Shown one piece after another: positions 41,301 to 51,986 of a stretch of 64,000 bases of DNA; the stretch's first letter is position 1; each line of letters starts with the position of its first letter. The stretch spans positions 219,458-283,457 of the forward strand of contig NZ_BSTL01000016.1 of assembly GCF_030269485.1 (NCBI RefSeq). Direction: 5' to 3'. The position numbers and the translations under genes are program-made. The notes beneath the pieces were generated by a model. That model did not search any database. It worked only from the letters and a program-made list of their open reading frames with translations, and was not told the DNA's origin. The DNA is from Actinoplanes sp. NBRC 103695 (GTDB lineage Bacteria > Actinomycetota > Actinomycetes > Mycobacteriales > Micromonosporaceae).

Positions 41301-44300
41301 ACCACCACCGTCACCAACGCCCTCGACTGGACGACCAGCACCACGGTCGACCCGGGCCGGGGCCTGCCGACGCTGGAGGTCGACGCGAACGGGCGGCGGA
41401 CCGAGTCGGCCTACGACCCGCTCGGCCGGCTGGCCGCCGTGTGGGCGCCCGGCCGGACCCGGTCGGAGAACCCGAACGTCAAGTTCACCTACGACGTGCG
41501 CTCCGGCGCGCCGGCCGTCACCTCGGTCGCCCGCCTGAACACCGCCGGCACCGGATACCTGACGTCGTACCAGATCTACGACGGGCTGATGCGGGAACGG
41601 CAGACCCAGACCCCGGCGGTCGGCGGCGGCAGCATGATCACCGATGTCGGCTACGACACCCGCGGCAAGGTCCGCAAGAGCACCGCGCCGTACTTCATGG
41701 CCGGCGCGCCGAGCGGGGAACTCTTCGTCCCGGAGGGCGAGCCGCAGTCGGCCACCTGGTCCGAGTACGACCCGGCCGGGCGGATCGCGAAGACCAGCCT
41801 CAAGGCGTCCGGCGCCGAACTGTGGCACACCACCCACACCTACGGCGGCGACCACACCGACACCACGCCACCGGCCGGCGGAACGGCCACCACGCTGTAC
41901 GTCGACGCCCGCGGCCAGCAGAGCGAACTGCGGCAGTACAAGAGCGCCGACGCGTACGACCGGACCCGGTACACGTACACCGCGACCGGTAAGCCCGCGA
42001 CGCTGACCGACGAGGCCGGCAACATCTGGACGTGGACGTACGACGACCGGGACCGGCTGATCGCCACCAGCGACCCGGACAAGGGCGTCACCACCCGGAC
42101 GTACGACGAGAAGGACCAGCTCGCCACGTTCACCGACGCGCGCGGCGGGACGCTGGCCTACACCTACGACGAACTGGGCCGCCGGACCAGCATCCGGCAG
42201 AGCACGGCGACCGGGCCGAAACTCGCGTCCTGGGACTATGACACCCTGCTCAAGGGTTATCCGACCGGCTCCACCCGGTACGTCGGCGACAACGCCTACC
42301 GCACCGCCGTCACCGGCTACGACGAGGCGAACCGGCCGACCGGCAAGGTGGTCACGATCCCGGCGAGCGAGGGCAAGCTGGCCGGCACGTACGAGATGAC
42401 GCAGACCTATCACGCGGACGGTTCACCGCGGGCGACGACGCTCCCGGCGATGGGCGGGTTGCCGGCCGAGACCCTCACGTACGGCTACAACCCGACCGGC
42501 CAGACGACCAGCCTGACCGGCGCCGCGACCTACCTCAACGAGGCGGTGTACGACCAGGCCGGCCGGCTCGGCATGCTGATCCGCACCAACGCCGCCGGCC
42601 AGGACCTGCTGGAGGAGTGGGCGTACGACGAGGCGACCGGCCGGGTCACCGAGCACGCCGGCTACGGCGACGTGGACCCGGAGGTGATCACCGACGCGCA
42701 CTACACCTACGACCAGGCCGGCAACATGCTCGGCATCGCCGACCTGACCAGCCAGTACGCCAGCGGGCCGGACGACCGGCAGTGCTTCGGGTACGACAGG
42801 CTGGAGCGCCTCACCGAGGCGTGGACACCGGCCGTGAACGACTGCACGGCCGCTCCCGCGGTGTCGGCCCTCGGCGGGCCGGCGCCGTACTGGCAGAGCT
42901 GGACGCACGACGCCACCGGCAACCGGCTGACCCAGGTCGACCACGCCGCGGCCGGGAACACCACCCAGACGCTCACCTACCCCGAGGCCGGCAAGCCGCG
43001 GGCCCACGCGGCCACGTCGGTGAAGACGGCCGGACCGGGCGGAACCAAGACCGACACCTACACGTACGACCCGGACGGCAACGTGCTGACCCGCCCCGGC
43101 GCCCAGACTCTGACCTGGGATCCGGAGGGCCGCCTGGCGTCGGTGCTCGAGGCGGGCCGGACCACCTCCTATGTGTACGACGCGGAGGGCAACCGTCTCG
43201 TCGAGCACGGTCCGGACAGCAGCACGCTCTTCACCGACCTGGGCGAGTGCACGGCCACCGGCACCGCCGCACCGACATGTGTCCGCTCCTACGCGGTGGC
43301 CGGCCGGGTGGTGGCGGTCCGCACTACGCAGAAGGTCTCGTGGCAGGTCGCCGACCACCAGGCCACCGGGACGGCGTCGGTGGACAGCGCGACGATGGCG
43401 GTCACCCGGCGGCGGTCCCTGCCCTACGGCGGGGCCCGCGGTCCGAACCCGGCGTGGGACAACCGGCACGGCTTCGTCAACGGCATCGTCGACGGCACCG
43501 GCCTCGTCCACCTGGGCGCCCGCGAGTACGACCCGAAACTGGGCCGCTTCCTCTCGGTCGACCCGATCCTCGACAACGCCGACCCGCAGTCCCTCAACGG
43601 CTACACCTACGCCGGCGCGTCTCCGGTCACCGACACCGACCCCGACGGCAAGGTCAAGTGCCCCGACGGCGACTGCAAGGCCAACCCGCAGCTCCCGGTC
43701 GACAAGATCGAGACCGTCGCGCACCGGGACATCGTCGAGGAGGAGTACTTCCAGGGGAACCCCAAGATGGGGGTTTCGAAGAGGAAGAGCACGCCGCACA
43801 CCTACAAGGTCCACCAGGGCAAGGTGGAGGACCACTACGGCTGCACGAACGTCACCTACGGCGTTCCGGGCGGCGGCAAGGGACCGGTCCGCGCCTCGGA
43901 ATGCGAGGGCGACGCCGGCATGAAGGTGCTCGGGCCGGTCACCGCCTGCCACAAGGACAACACCGGTCCGGTGTGCTGGGAAGGCGAGGACGGCTTCATC
44001 CACGACATCAACGGCGGGAAGTCCTGCGCCAGGAACGACTTCAACTTCTGCGCCACCAAGGCGAACCAGGTACGACGGGACAACCGCGGTACGCCACCGA
44101 CCGGCGGCAACATACCCAAGATAGGACCGGCCGGCCCGGCGGCCGAACGGAGTCTGGGCCGAAGCGGATCCGAGGGCTGGCTCAAGTCGATGGGTGTGTG
44201 CCTCAACTTCGGCTACTCCCGTGGCACGACGAACAGCTGGGCGGCCTGTCTCGCGTACGACGACCACGGCTGGGGTGGGTTGCTCACGAGCTCCCGCGGA

Positions 44301-44552
44301 GTGACTCCCGGCATCGGGGTCAACGCGTCGATCGGCATGTTCGGGTCCAACGGAACCTTCGAACAGCAGTACGGCGACAGCGAATCCGTCTCCGCCGGCT
44401 GGGAAGGGGGAGTGGTCGCGGAAGGGGTCGTCACGAGGTCCGACGACGGCAAGGTCTACGCCGTGAACGGAAACGCGGGCGCATCGCTCGGCATCGGCCC
44501 GCCCGTCGGCATCACCGACAACTACACCAAGGGGTGGTATTTCCCCTGGTGA
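38304..44552 (+). CDS. Giant secreted RHS/YD-repeat protein with variable C-terminal tip
   Basis: 2082 residues with a signal peptide (RRSIIITVFSLLLLGPIVAV). The N-terminal third contains GDFNWQYPMRTPPPLGGPGP and LGYSSGSLDGRTA, typical of secreted actinobacterial RHS proteins. Dozens of YD-type repeats follow (YDALGR-like: YDPLGRLAAVW, YDELGRRTSIRQ, YDAEGNRLVEH), which in known RHS proteins fold into a shell around a C-terminal cargo. The RHS core ends with GLVHLGAREYDPKLGRFLSV and DPDG near residue 1780. The last 300 residues (43650-44552) differ: fewer GC-rich codons, seven or more cysteines, and a glycine-rich end (NASIGMFGSNGTFEQQ). I do not recognise this tip. No immunity-like gene follows. 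Confidence 0.88.
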   Translation: MRRSIIITVFSLLLLGPIVAVPPQPAAAAAEPSAYRSMKAQKGAYAEAAPPPIDPSAKNTMRSVPKVTWPAAGTARVALTGTSGRRVAGTLPVRVGGRTAGPDRVTVTMLDRGQSQRAGVSGPMVRLAAPAAGKVSVEIDYAGFRDAYGGGWADRLHLVRVPDCAATKPADPACRPVPLATTNDQAKGVASADVELAGATAVVALASDPAGSGGDFSASSPAASGTWSAGGSSGDFNWQYPMRTPPPLGGPGPQLALGYSSGSLDGRTAASNNQPSWAGEGFDLWSGSVTRSYRACSDDGQANVGDLCWGGDNATLSLGAHGGELIQESGNPDRWHLRNDDGTKVERVFGADNGAFEGEHWRVTTTDGVQYFFGLNKLPGHSGDAPVTSSAWTVPVFGNQDRERCNKPAGFAASWCMQAYRWNLDYVVDPHGNSMSVWYDTETNNYARNRTDGTVSGYVRGGTINRIEYGTRREGGADSRFTGTVPMKTVFGAENRCVTAGATCTLTKTNAANWPDVPMDQLCDSGSSCPGVYSPTFWTQRRLSTVTTFVLRGSTMAEVDQWKLNHVYKDPGDGRAKIMWLGSIAQTGLVGGSVTLPAVTFNAVPMNNRVDRSNTLEPIIRYRISSIESATGGVTSVTYAGQDCAVGSRMPSTPQDNNKRCYPVYWTRPGQSQPGFDYFHKYVVSSVTEADRTGGAPASVTGYRYLDEPSWHYDEAEFVAPAKRSYGQYRGYGRVRVTTGESGQVQSQTDTLYFRGMDRDKLPNKGSRSVSVTDSDGVALPDSAWRQGQTREVIVYNGTGDAAPVVTKTVTDPWQHGPIATRERNEVVVQAYATGASTTTVKTALDGGRGWRTSKVTNTFDYDDGSADPTGRITRKDDTGDVATTADDRCTRITFAANVNTHALAYPAEIETVGVRCGATPDRAKDTLSRVRVAYDGGASVGKGDQVKVEKMVGWKNDAPVFQQAMRATYDAYGRVEDQYDSLDRKTSTAYTPESGPLITTTVTNALDWTTSTTVDPGRGLPTLEVDANGRRTESAYDPLGRLAAVWAPGRTRSENPNVKFTYDVRSGAPAVTSVARLNTAGTGYLTSYQIYDGLMRERQTQTPAVGGGSMITDVGYDTRGKVRKSTAPYFMAGAPSGELFVPEGEPQSATWSEYDPAGRIAKTSLKASGAELWHTTHTYGGDHTDTTPPAGGTATTLYVDARGQQSELRQYKSADAYDRTRYTYTATGKPATLTDEAGNIWTWTYDDRDRLIATSDPDKGVTTRTYDEKDQLATFTDARGGTLAYTYDELGRRTSIRQSTATGPKLASWDYDTLLKGYPTGSTRYVGDNAYRTAVTGYDEANRPTGKVVTIPASEGKLAGTYEMTQTYHADGSPRATTLPAMGGLPAETLTYGYNPTGQTTSLTGAATYLNEAVYDQAGRLGMLIRTNAAGQDLLEEWAYDEATGRVTEHAGYGDVDPEVITDAHYTYDQAGNMLGIADLTSQYASGPDDRQCFGYDRLERLTEAWTPAVNDCTAAPAVSALGGPAPYWQSWTHDATGNRLTQVDHAAAGNTTQTLTYPEAGKPRAHAATSVKTAGPGGTKTDTYTYDPDGNVLTRPGAQTLTWDPEGRLASVLEAGRTTSYVYDAEGNRLVEHGPDSSTLFTDLGECTATGTAAPTCVRSYAVAGRVVAVRTTQKVSWQVADHQATGTASVDSATMAVTRRRSLPYGGARGPNPAWDNRHGFVNGIVDGTGLVHLGAREYDPKLGRFLSVDPILDNADPQSLNGYTYAGASPVTDTDPDGKVKCPDGDCKANPQLPVDKIETVAHRDIVEEEYFQGNPKMGVSKRKSTPHTYKVHQGKVEDHYGCTNVTYGVPGGGKGPVRASECEGDAGMKVLGPVTACHKDNTGPVCWEGEDGFIHDINGGKSCARNDFNFCATKANQVRRDNRGTPPTGGNIPKIGPAGPAAERSLGRSGSEGWLKSMGVCLNFGYSRGTTNSWAACLAYDDHGWGGLLTSSRGVTPGIGVNASIGMFGSNGTFEQQYGDSESVSAGWEGGVVAEGVVTRSDDGKVYAVNGNAGASLGIGPPVGITDNYTKGWYFPW

Positions 44553-44565
44553 GCTCCGCAGAGTG

Positions 44566-44595
44566 AGCGAGGGACGCCGCGTGGCGTCCCTCGCT
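44566..44595. terminator. Strong bidirectional terminator between rhs and glgB
   Basis: GCGAGGGACGCC (44567-44578) pairs perfectly with GGCGTCCCTCGC (44583-44594), extended by A-T to 44566/44595, loop GCGT. It lies 14 bases after the RHS stop and 15 bases from the glgB stop. Confidence 0.9.
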
Positions 44596-44610
44596 TCCGC
44601 GTTGCCGCGC

Positions 44611-46764
<2,154 letters not shown>

Positions 46765-46784
46765 GGCACTCCTCTTGGGGGTTC

Positions 46785-48089
46785 TCAGGCGACCAGCCGC
46801 GAGATGGAGCGCAACGGGATGCGCAGCCATCCGGGGCGGTGCCGGGCTTCGTACGCGGCCTCGTAGACCGCTTTGTCGAGCTCGTAGGCGGCGAGCAGGC
46901 TGCCCTGCACGCGGGGGTCCGAGCCGCTGGCCGCCGAGTACCCGTCGCAGAAGGCGGTGCGGTTGCGGTCCACCCACTCGCGCGCGCGGGCCGCCAGGTG
47001 CTCGTCGTGGTCGTCGGACTCGACGAGCAGCTGATAGGCGGCGTACTCGAAGGAGCGCAGCACACCGGCCACGTCCCGCAGGGGTGAGTCGGGGGTGCGC
47101 CGTTCGTCGAGCGGCTGCCCGGGCTCGCCCTCGAAGTCGATCAGCAGCCACGCGGGCGGCGTACGCAGGACCTGGCCGAGGTGGAGATCGCCGTGCACGC
47201 GCTGCACGGTGACCGGCTCACCGGACAGCTTGCGGAACCGCTCCTCGATGGCCGGCGCGGCCCCGCGCAGCTCGGGCACCGCGGCGACGGCCGTGGCCAG
47301 CCGGGCGAGCACCGTCTCCACCGGGAACGACGCCTCGCTGGTGCCGAGCTCGGCGGCGAGCGTGGCGTGCACCGACGCGACCGCCTCGCCCAGCCGGTAG
47401 GACTCGCCCTGGAAGTCGCCGCCCACCTCGTCGGCGCGCAGCTCGGCGTCCTCGGCGAAGAGGTCCCGGGCGCTGGCCGTGGCCATCGCCCAGCCCTCGG
47501 CGGAGTTGGCCGCGTACGCGGTGATCATGCCGAGCGGGGCGTCGCCCGCGTCGAACGAGCCGAGCAGCGGCGCGACGTGCGTGTTCCCGGCCCGGGCGAG
47601 CACCCGGTTGAGCTCGACGTCCGGGTTGATCCCGGACTGCACCCGCCGGAAGATCTTGAGGATCGCCTCCTGCTCGAAGATCACGCTGGTGTTGCTCTGC
47701 TCGGCGTCGAACACCCGTGGCCAGGCGTTCACCGGCAGCGTCGTGCCCGGCTCCGGCTGGAAGACGATGTCGCCGACCGTCTCGCCGGCCGCGATCAGCG
47801 ACAGCAGGTATTGCGCCGCCGACGGGTCGTAGAGCGCGTCGTAGCCGGTGCGCTCGCCGTCGTTGCCGATGGTGGCGACCGCGCTGTACTCGACGATCGG
47901 CCCGGAGTTCCACGACACCAGGATCTGGTAGCGCTCCGAGCTGCCGTCGGTGTAGCGGGCGTCCAGCAGCACGAGGTCGAGGTCTTCCCGCAGCGCGGTG
48001 GTGACGGCCGGCTCGGCCGACTCCAGGATCCGGCTGCGGCCCGCGTACCAGCGCTGCTGGGGCAGCCACTCGGCGTAGGGCAGCGTCAT
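46785..48089 (-). CDS. mak: Maltokinase
   Basis: 434 residues from ATG 48089, overlapping the treS stop by four bases (ATGA), with GGAGAA upstream. The protein begins PYAEWLPQQRWYAGRSR, diagnostic of Mak/Pep2. The aminoglycoside-kinase-like fold shows VQRVHGDLHLGQVL (catalytic loop with HGD and Q) and WLLIDFEGEPGQPL (metal-binding DFE). It phosphorylates maltose, made from trehalose by TreS, to maltose-1-phosphate with ATP. In some actinobacteria mak is fused to treS; here they are separate but translationally coupled. Confidence 0.95.
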   Translation of the reverse strand: MTLPYAEWLPQQRWYAGRSRILESAEPAVTTALREDLDLVLLDARYTDGSSERYQILVSWNSGPIVEYSAVATIGNDGERTGYDALYDPSAAQYLLSLIAAGETVGDIVFQPEPGTTLPVNAWPRVFDAEQSNTSVIFEQEAILKIFRRVQSGINPDVELNRVLARAGNTHVAPLLGSFDAGDAPLGMITAYAANSAEGWAMATASARDLFAEDAELRADEVGGDFQGESYRLGEAVASVHATLAAELGTSEASFPVETVLARLATAVAAVPELRGAAPAIEERFRKLSGEPVTVQRVHGDLHLGQVLRTPPAWLLIDFEGEPGQPLDERRTPDSPLRDVAGVLRSFEYAAYQLLVESDDHDEHLAARAREWVDRNRTAFCDGYSAASGSDPRVQGSLLAAYELDKAVYEAAYEARHRPGWLRIPLRSISRLVA

Positions 48090-49861
48090 TGCTTCTCCTC
48101 CGAGCCGCAGAGCTGGAACCAGTAGAAGCCGTGCCCAGGGAGCGTCAGCAGGTACGGCAGGTGCCCGATGCGGGGGAAGTTGACGTGTCCGGTCAGCTCC
48201 ACCGGCGTGTATCCGGCCCAGTGCTGCAGATTCAGTTCGATGGGCTGCGGGAACCGGGACAGGTTGTTCACGCAGAGCACAACATCGTCCTCGTCCTCGC
48301 GCAGGAACGCCAGCACCGACGGGTTGGAACCGCCGAGCTCCCGGAACGTGCCGATCGCGAAGGCGTCGTGCCGGCGGCGGACGGCGAGCATGGTCCGTGT
48401 CCAGTTCAGCAGGGATGTCGAGCTGTCCCGCTGGGCCTCCACGTTGACCGCCTGGTAGCCGTACACCGGGTCCTGGTTGGCCGGTAGATACAGCCGTCCG
48501 GGGTTGGCGGTGGAGAACCCGGCGTTGCGGTCCGGGGTCCACTGCATCGGCGTACGCACGCCGTCGCGGTCACCGAGCCAGATGTTGTCGCCCATCCCGA
48601 TCTCGTCGCCGTAGTAGAGGACCGGCGACCCGGGCAGGGACAGCAGCAGCGCGGTGAACAGCTCGATCTGGTTGCGGTCGTTCTCCAGCAGCGGCGCCAG
48701 CCGGCGGCGGATGCCGACGTTCGCCTTCATCCGCGGATCCTTGGCGTACTCCGAGAACATGTAGTCACGTTCCTCGTCGGTCACCATCTCGAGCGTCAGC
48801 TCGTCGTGGTTCCGCAGGAAGATGCCCCACTGCGCCATGTCCGGGATGGCCGGCGTCTGCGCCAGGATCTCCGAGATCGGGAAGCGGGACTCGCGCCGGA
48901 CCGCCATGAAGATGCGCGGCATCAGCGGGAAGTGGAACGCCATGTGGCACTCGTCGCCGCCGGTCTTCGGGTCGCCGAAGTACTCGACCACGTCGGACGG
49001 CCACTGGTTGGCCTCGGCGAGCAGCACCCGGCCGGGGAACTCGTCGTCGATCACCTTGCGGCAGTGTTTGAGGAACGCGTGCGTCTCGGGCAGGTTCTCG
49101 CCGTTGGTGCCCTCGCGCTCGAACAGGTAGGGCACCGCGTCCAGCCGGAACCCGTCGATGCCCAGGTCGAGCCAGAACCGCAGCACGTCGAGCATGGCGT
49201 TCTGTACGTCGGGGTTGTCGTAGTTCAGGTCGGGCTGGTGTGAGAAGAACCGGTGCCAGAAGAACTGCCGCCGCACCGGGTCGAAGGTCCAGTTGGACTC
49301 CTCGGTGTCGACGAAGATCACCCGGGCGTCCGAGTACTTGTCGTCGGTGTCGCTCCACACGTAGTAGTCGCCGTACGGCCCGTCCGGGTCGTGCCGCGAC
49401 TCCTGGAACCAGGCGTGCTGGTCGGAGGTGTGGTTCATGACCAGGTCGGTGATCACCCGGATGCCGCGCTTGTGCGCCGCGTCGAGCAGCGCCACGAAAT
49501 CCTCGACGGTGCCGAACTCGGGCAGCACCCGGTAGAAGTCGCTGATGTCGTACCCGCCGTCACGCAGAGGGGACTGGTAGAAGGGCGGCAGCCACAAACA
49601 ATCAACGCCGAGCCACTGGAGGTAGTCCAGCCGCTCGATCAGCCCGCGCAGGTCACCCGAGCCGTCCGAGCTGGAGTCGTAGAACGCACGGACCAGCACC
49701 TCGTAGAACACGGCACGCTGGAACCAGGTCCGGTCGGCCGGGAGTGCGCGGGCGTGCTCGAAGTCGTCGGCCGTCGGGTGTTCCACCACGCCGTCCTCGA
49801 CGTGGCTGCCGTCGCTCGGATCGTGGTCCGCGAGCGGGTCCAGGTCTTCCGTCAGGTCCAT
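48086..49861 (-). CDS. treS: Trehalose synthase (maltose alpha-D-glucosyltransferase)
   Basis: 591 residues, a full GH13 enzyme. The family marker WFQRAVFYEVLVRAFYDSSS is followed by the barrel with nucleophile Asp in DGFRLDAVPYLFEREGTNGE, acid/base Glu in VLLAEANQWPSDV and third Asp in IFLRNHDELTLEMV. It interconverts trehalose and maltose, supplying maltose to Mak. An acidic N-terminal extension of about 40 residues (DLDPLADHDPSDGSHVEDGV) precedes the conserved part. Its start is 41 bases after the glgE stop, within the same operon. Confidence 0.96.
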   Translation of the reverse strand: MDLTEDLDPLADHDPSDGSHVEDGVVEHPTADDFEHARALPADRTWFQRAVFYEVLVRAFYDSSSDGSGDLRGLIERLDYLQWLGVDCLWLPPFYQSPLRDGGYDISDFYRVLPEFGTVEDFVALLDAAHKRGIRVITDLVMNHTSDQHAWFQESRHDPDGPYGDYYVWSDTDDKYSDARVIFVDTEESNWTFDPVRRQFFWHRFFSHQPDLNYDNPDVQNAMLDVLRFWLDLGIDGFRLDAVPYLFEREGTNGENLPETHAFLKHCRKVIDDEFPGRVLLAEANQWPSDVVEYFGDPKTGGDECHMAFHFPLMPRIFMAVRRESRFPISEILAQTPAIPDMAQWGIFLRNHDELTLEMVTDEERDYMFSEYAKDPRMKANVGIRRRLAPLLENDRNQIELFTALLLSLPGSPVLYYGDEIGMGDNIWLGDRDGVRTPMQWTPDRNAGFSTANPGRLYLPANQDPVYGYQAVNVEAQRDSSTSLLNWTRTMLAVRRRHDAFAIGTFRELGGSNPSVLAFLREDEDDVVLCVNNLSRFPQPIELNLQHWAGYTPVELTGHVNFPRIGHLPYLLTLPGHGFYWFQLCGSEEKQ

Positions 49862-49902
49862 TGTTGTTCCACCTACCCCAGCCGCTGGATCTCAATCAAG
49901 AG

Positions 49903-51870
49903 CTAGTCGCGCCGATGCACGACGAAGATGTGCGACGGCTCGACGTACGGGTCGATCCGGACCGCGTTGTGCTGCCCCCACTCGTAGGTGGCCCCGGTGA
50001 TCTGGTCGGTGACCATGATCCGGTCGTGCCAGTCCATCCCCAGCTCGGGCATGTCCAGCACGGTGTTGCCCCACTGCACGTTCGTGGAGTCGAACGAGCT
50101 GATCACCAGCACGGTGTTGCCGGTCTCCTCGTCCCGCTTGGAGAAGCACAGCAGCGAGTCGTTGTCGATCTCGTGGAAGCGCAGGTTGCGCAGCCGCCGC
50201 AGGGCCGGGTTCTGCCGGCGGATCTGGTTGAGCCGGGTGATGAACGGCGCCAGCGACCGGCCGGCCCGCTCGGCCGCCGCCCAGTCCCGCGGCTTCAGCT
50301 CGAACTTCTCGTTGTCGATGTTCTCCTCCGCGCCCGGCCGCGGGACATGCTCGTACAGCTCCAGTCCCGAGTACATGCCCCAGGACGGCGAGAGCATGCT
50401 GGCCAGCACCATCCTGATCTTGAACATCGGCGGGCCGCCGGTCTGCAGGTGCGGCGGCAGGATGTCCGGGGTGTTCGGCCAGAAGTTCGGGCGCATCCAG
50501 TCGATGGAGGCGAGCAGCTCCTGCATGTACTGCTTCATCTCCCAGGCCGTCGTGCGCCAGGTGAAGTACGTGTACGACTGCGTGAAGCCGATCTTGCCCA
50601 GTCCGTTCATCATGGCAGGCCGGGTGAACGCCTCGGCGAGGAACAATACATCCGGGTCCTCGTCCTTGACCTTGGCGATCAGCCACTGCCAGAAGTTCAG
50701 GGCCTTGGTGTGCGGGTTGTCGACGCGGAAGATCTTGATGCCCTGGTGCACCCAGTGCATCACCACGCGGTACACCTCGTCGCGCAGCCCGCGGTAGTCG
50801 TTGTCCCAGTTCAGCGGATAGATGTCCTGGTACTTCTTGGGCGGGTTCTCGGCGTACGCGATGGTCCCGTCGGCGCGCGTGGTGAACCACTCCGGGTGCT
50901 CGGTGACCCACGGGTGGTCCGGCGCCGCCTGCAGGGCGAGGTCCATCGCGATCTCCAGGCCGTTGTCGTGTGCGGCGGCGATGAACTCGCGGAAGTCGTC
51001 GAGCGTGCCCAGGTCGGGGTGGATCGCGTCGTGGCCGCCCTCGTCGGAGCCGATCGCCCACGGCGAGCCGACATCCTCCGGGCGGGCCACCAGCGTGTTG
51101 TTCCGGCCCTTGCGGTTGATCTTGCCGATCGGGTGGATCGGCGGCAGGTAGACGACGTCGAAGCCCATCGCGGCGACGGCGGGCAACCGGCCCTTCGCGG
51201 TCTGGAAGCTGCCGTGCTTGATCGGCGTCGCCTCCGGGCCGATCTCGGCGCCCTCGGACCGCGGGAAGAACTCGTACCAGGCGGAGAACAGCGCGCGTTC
51301 ACGGTCCACCCACAACGCGTACGACCGGGTGGTGGTGACGAGCTGGCGGACCGGGTGCTCCCAGAGCAGCTCCTCCAGGTCGAGCGCGGGGGAGACCCGG
51401 GAGAACAGCGACCGCTGGTCGTCCCGGAGCGTGGCCGCCGCCTCGCGGACCAGCTCCTGGTCCTTCTCCGGCACGATCTTGACCGCCAGGTCGAGCACGT
51501 CCGCGCCCTCGGCCAGGTCGTTCGCCAGGTCCTCGACGCCCTGCCCGGCCCCGATCTTCTTGACCACGGCGTTGCGCCAGGTCAGGTAGGGGTCGTCCCA
51601 CGCCTCGACGGTGAACGTCCAGCGGCCGACCGTGTCCGGCTTGATGACGCCGTGCCACTCGTCGAGGCCGGGCGCGCCGGGACGCATCCGGGTGAACGGC
51701 TCGTGGTGCCGGTCCGGGCCCTGCCATACCACGTTCAGGCCGAGCGCGTGATGTCCTTCGCGATAGGACACCGCCGAGACCGGGACGAGCTCACCGACCA
51801 CCGCCTTCGCGGGGTAGCGGCCGCAGGACACCGACGGGGTTACGTCCTCGATGGGAAAGCGTCCGGTCAT
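49903..51870 (-). CDS. glgE: Alpha-1,4-glucan:maltose-1-phosphate maltosyltransferase
   Basis: 655 residues from ATG 51870 (a GTG three codons upstream is the alternative). The N-terminal domain (MTGRFPIEDVTPSVSCGRYP) and helical insertion are those of GlgE. In the GH13 barrel the nucleophile Asp is in GIKIFRVDNPHTKALNFWQW, the acid/base Glu in VLFLAEAFTRPAM. It transfers maltosyl units from maltose-1-phosphate to growing alpha-glucan. It is the first gene of the four-gene operon; the promoter should lie in 51871-51986. In mycobacteria blocking this step is toxic through maltose-1-phosphate build-up; here all pathway genes are together. Confidence 0.96.
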   Translation of the reverse strand: MTGRFPIEDVTPSVSCGRYPAKAVVGELVPVSAVSYREGHHALGLNVVWQGPDRHHEPFTRMRPGAPGLDEWHGVIKPDTVGRWTFTVEAWDDPYLTWRNAVVKKIGAGQGVEDLANDLAEGADVLDLAVKIVPEKDQELVREAAATLRDDQRSLFSRVSPALDLEELLWEHPVRQLVTTTRSYALWVDRERALFSAWYEFFPRSEGAEIGPEATPIKHGSFQTAKGRLPAVAAMGFDVVYLPPIHPIGKINRKGRNNTLVARPEDVGSPWAIGSDEGGHDAIHPDLGTLDDFREFIAAAHDNGLEIAMDLALQAAPDHPWVTEHPEWFTTRADGTIAYAENPPKKYQDIYPLNWDNDYRGLRDEVYRVVMHWVHQGIKIFRVDNPHTKALNFWQWLIAKVKDEDPDVLFLAEAFTRPAMMNGLGKIGFTQSYTYFTWRTTAWEMKQYMQELLASIDWMRPNFWPNTPDILPPHLQTGGPPMFKIRMVLASMLSPSWGMYSGLELYEHVPRPGAEENIDNEKFELKPRDWAAAERAGRSLAPFITRLNQIRRQNPALRRLRNLRFHEIDNDSLLCFSKRDEETGNTVLVISSFDSTNVQWGNTVLDMPELGMDWHDRIMVTDQITGATYEWGQHNAVRIDPYVEPSHIFVVHRRD

Positions 51871-51986
51871 GATCTCCACCGTAATCAGAATGGCCGTGAC
51901 GGATGCGGGCGTTAACAGGAACTTCTCCGCAGTGGAGCGTTCGCAAACAGACCGCCCGCGACAGTTCTCAACCTACCGGAGGGCGC

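Noticed and set aside
37077..42413. A 1778-codon open frame antisense to the two giant secreted protein genes
   Set aside because: Composition is the Arg/Gly/Val/Ala shadow of GC-rich codons, there is no domain pattern, and the plus-strand frames have clear domains and signal peptides.
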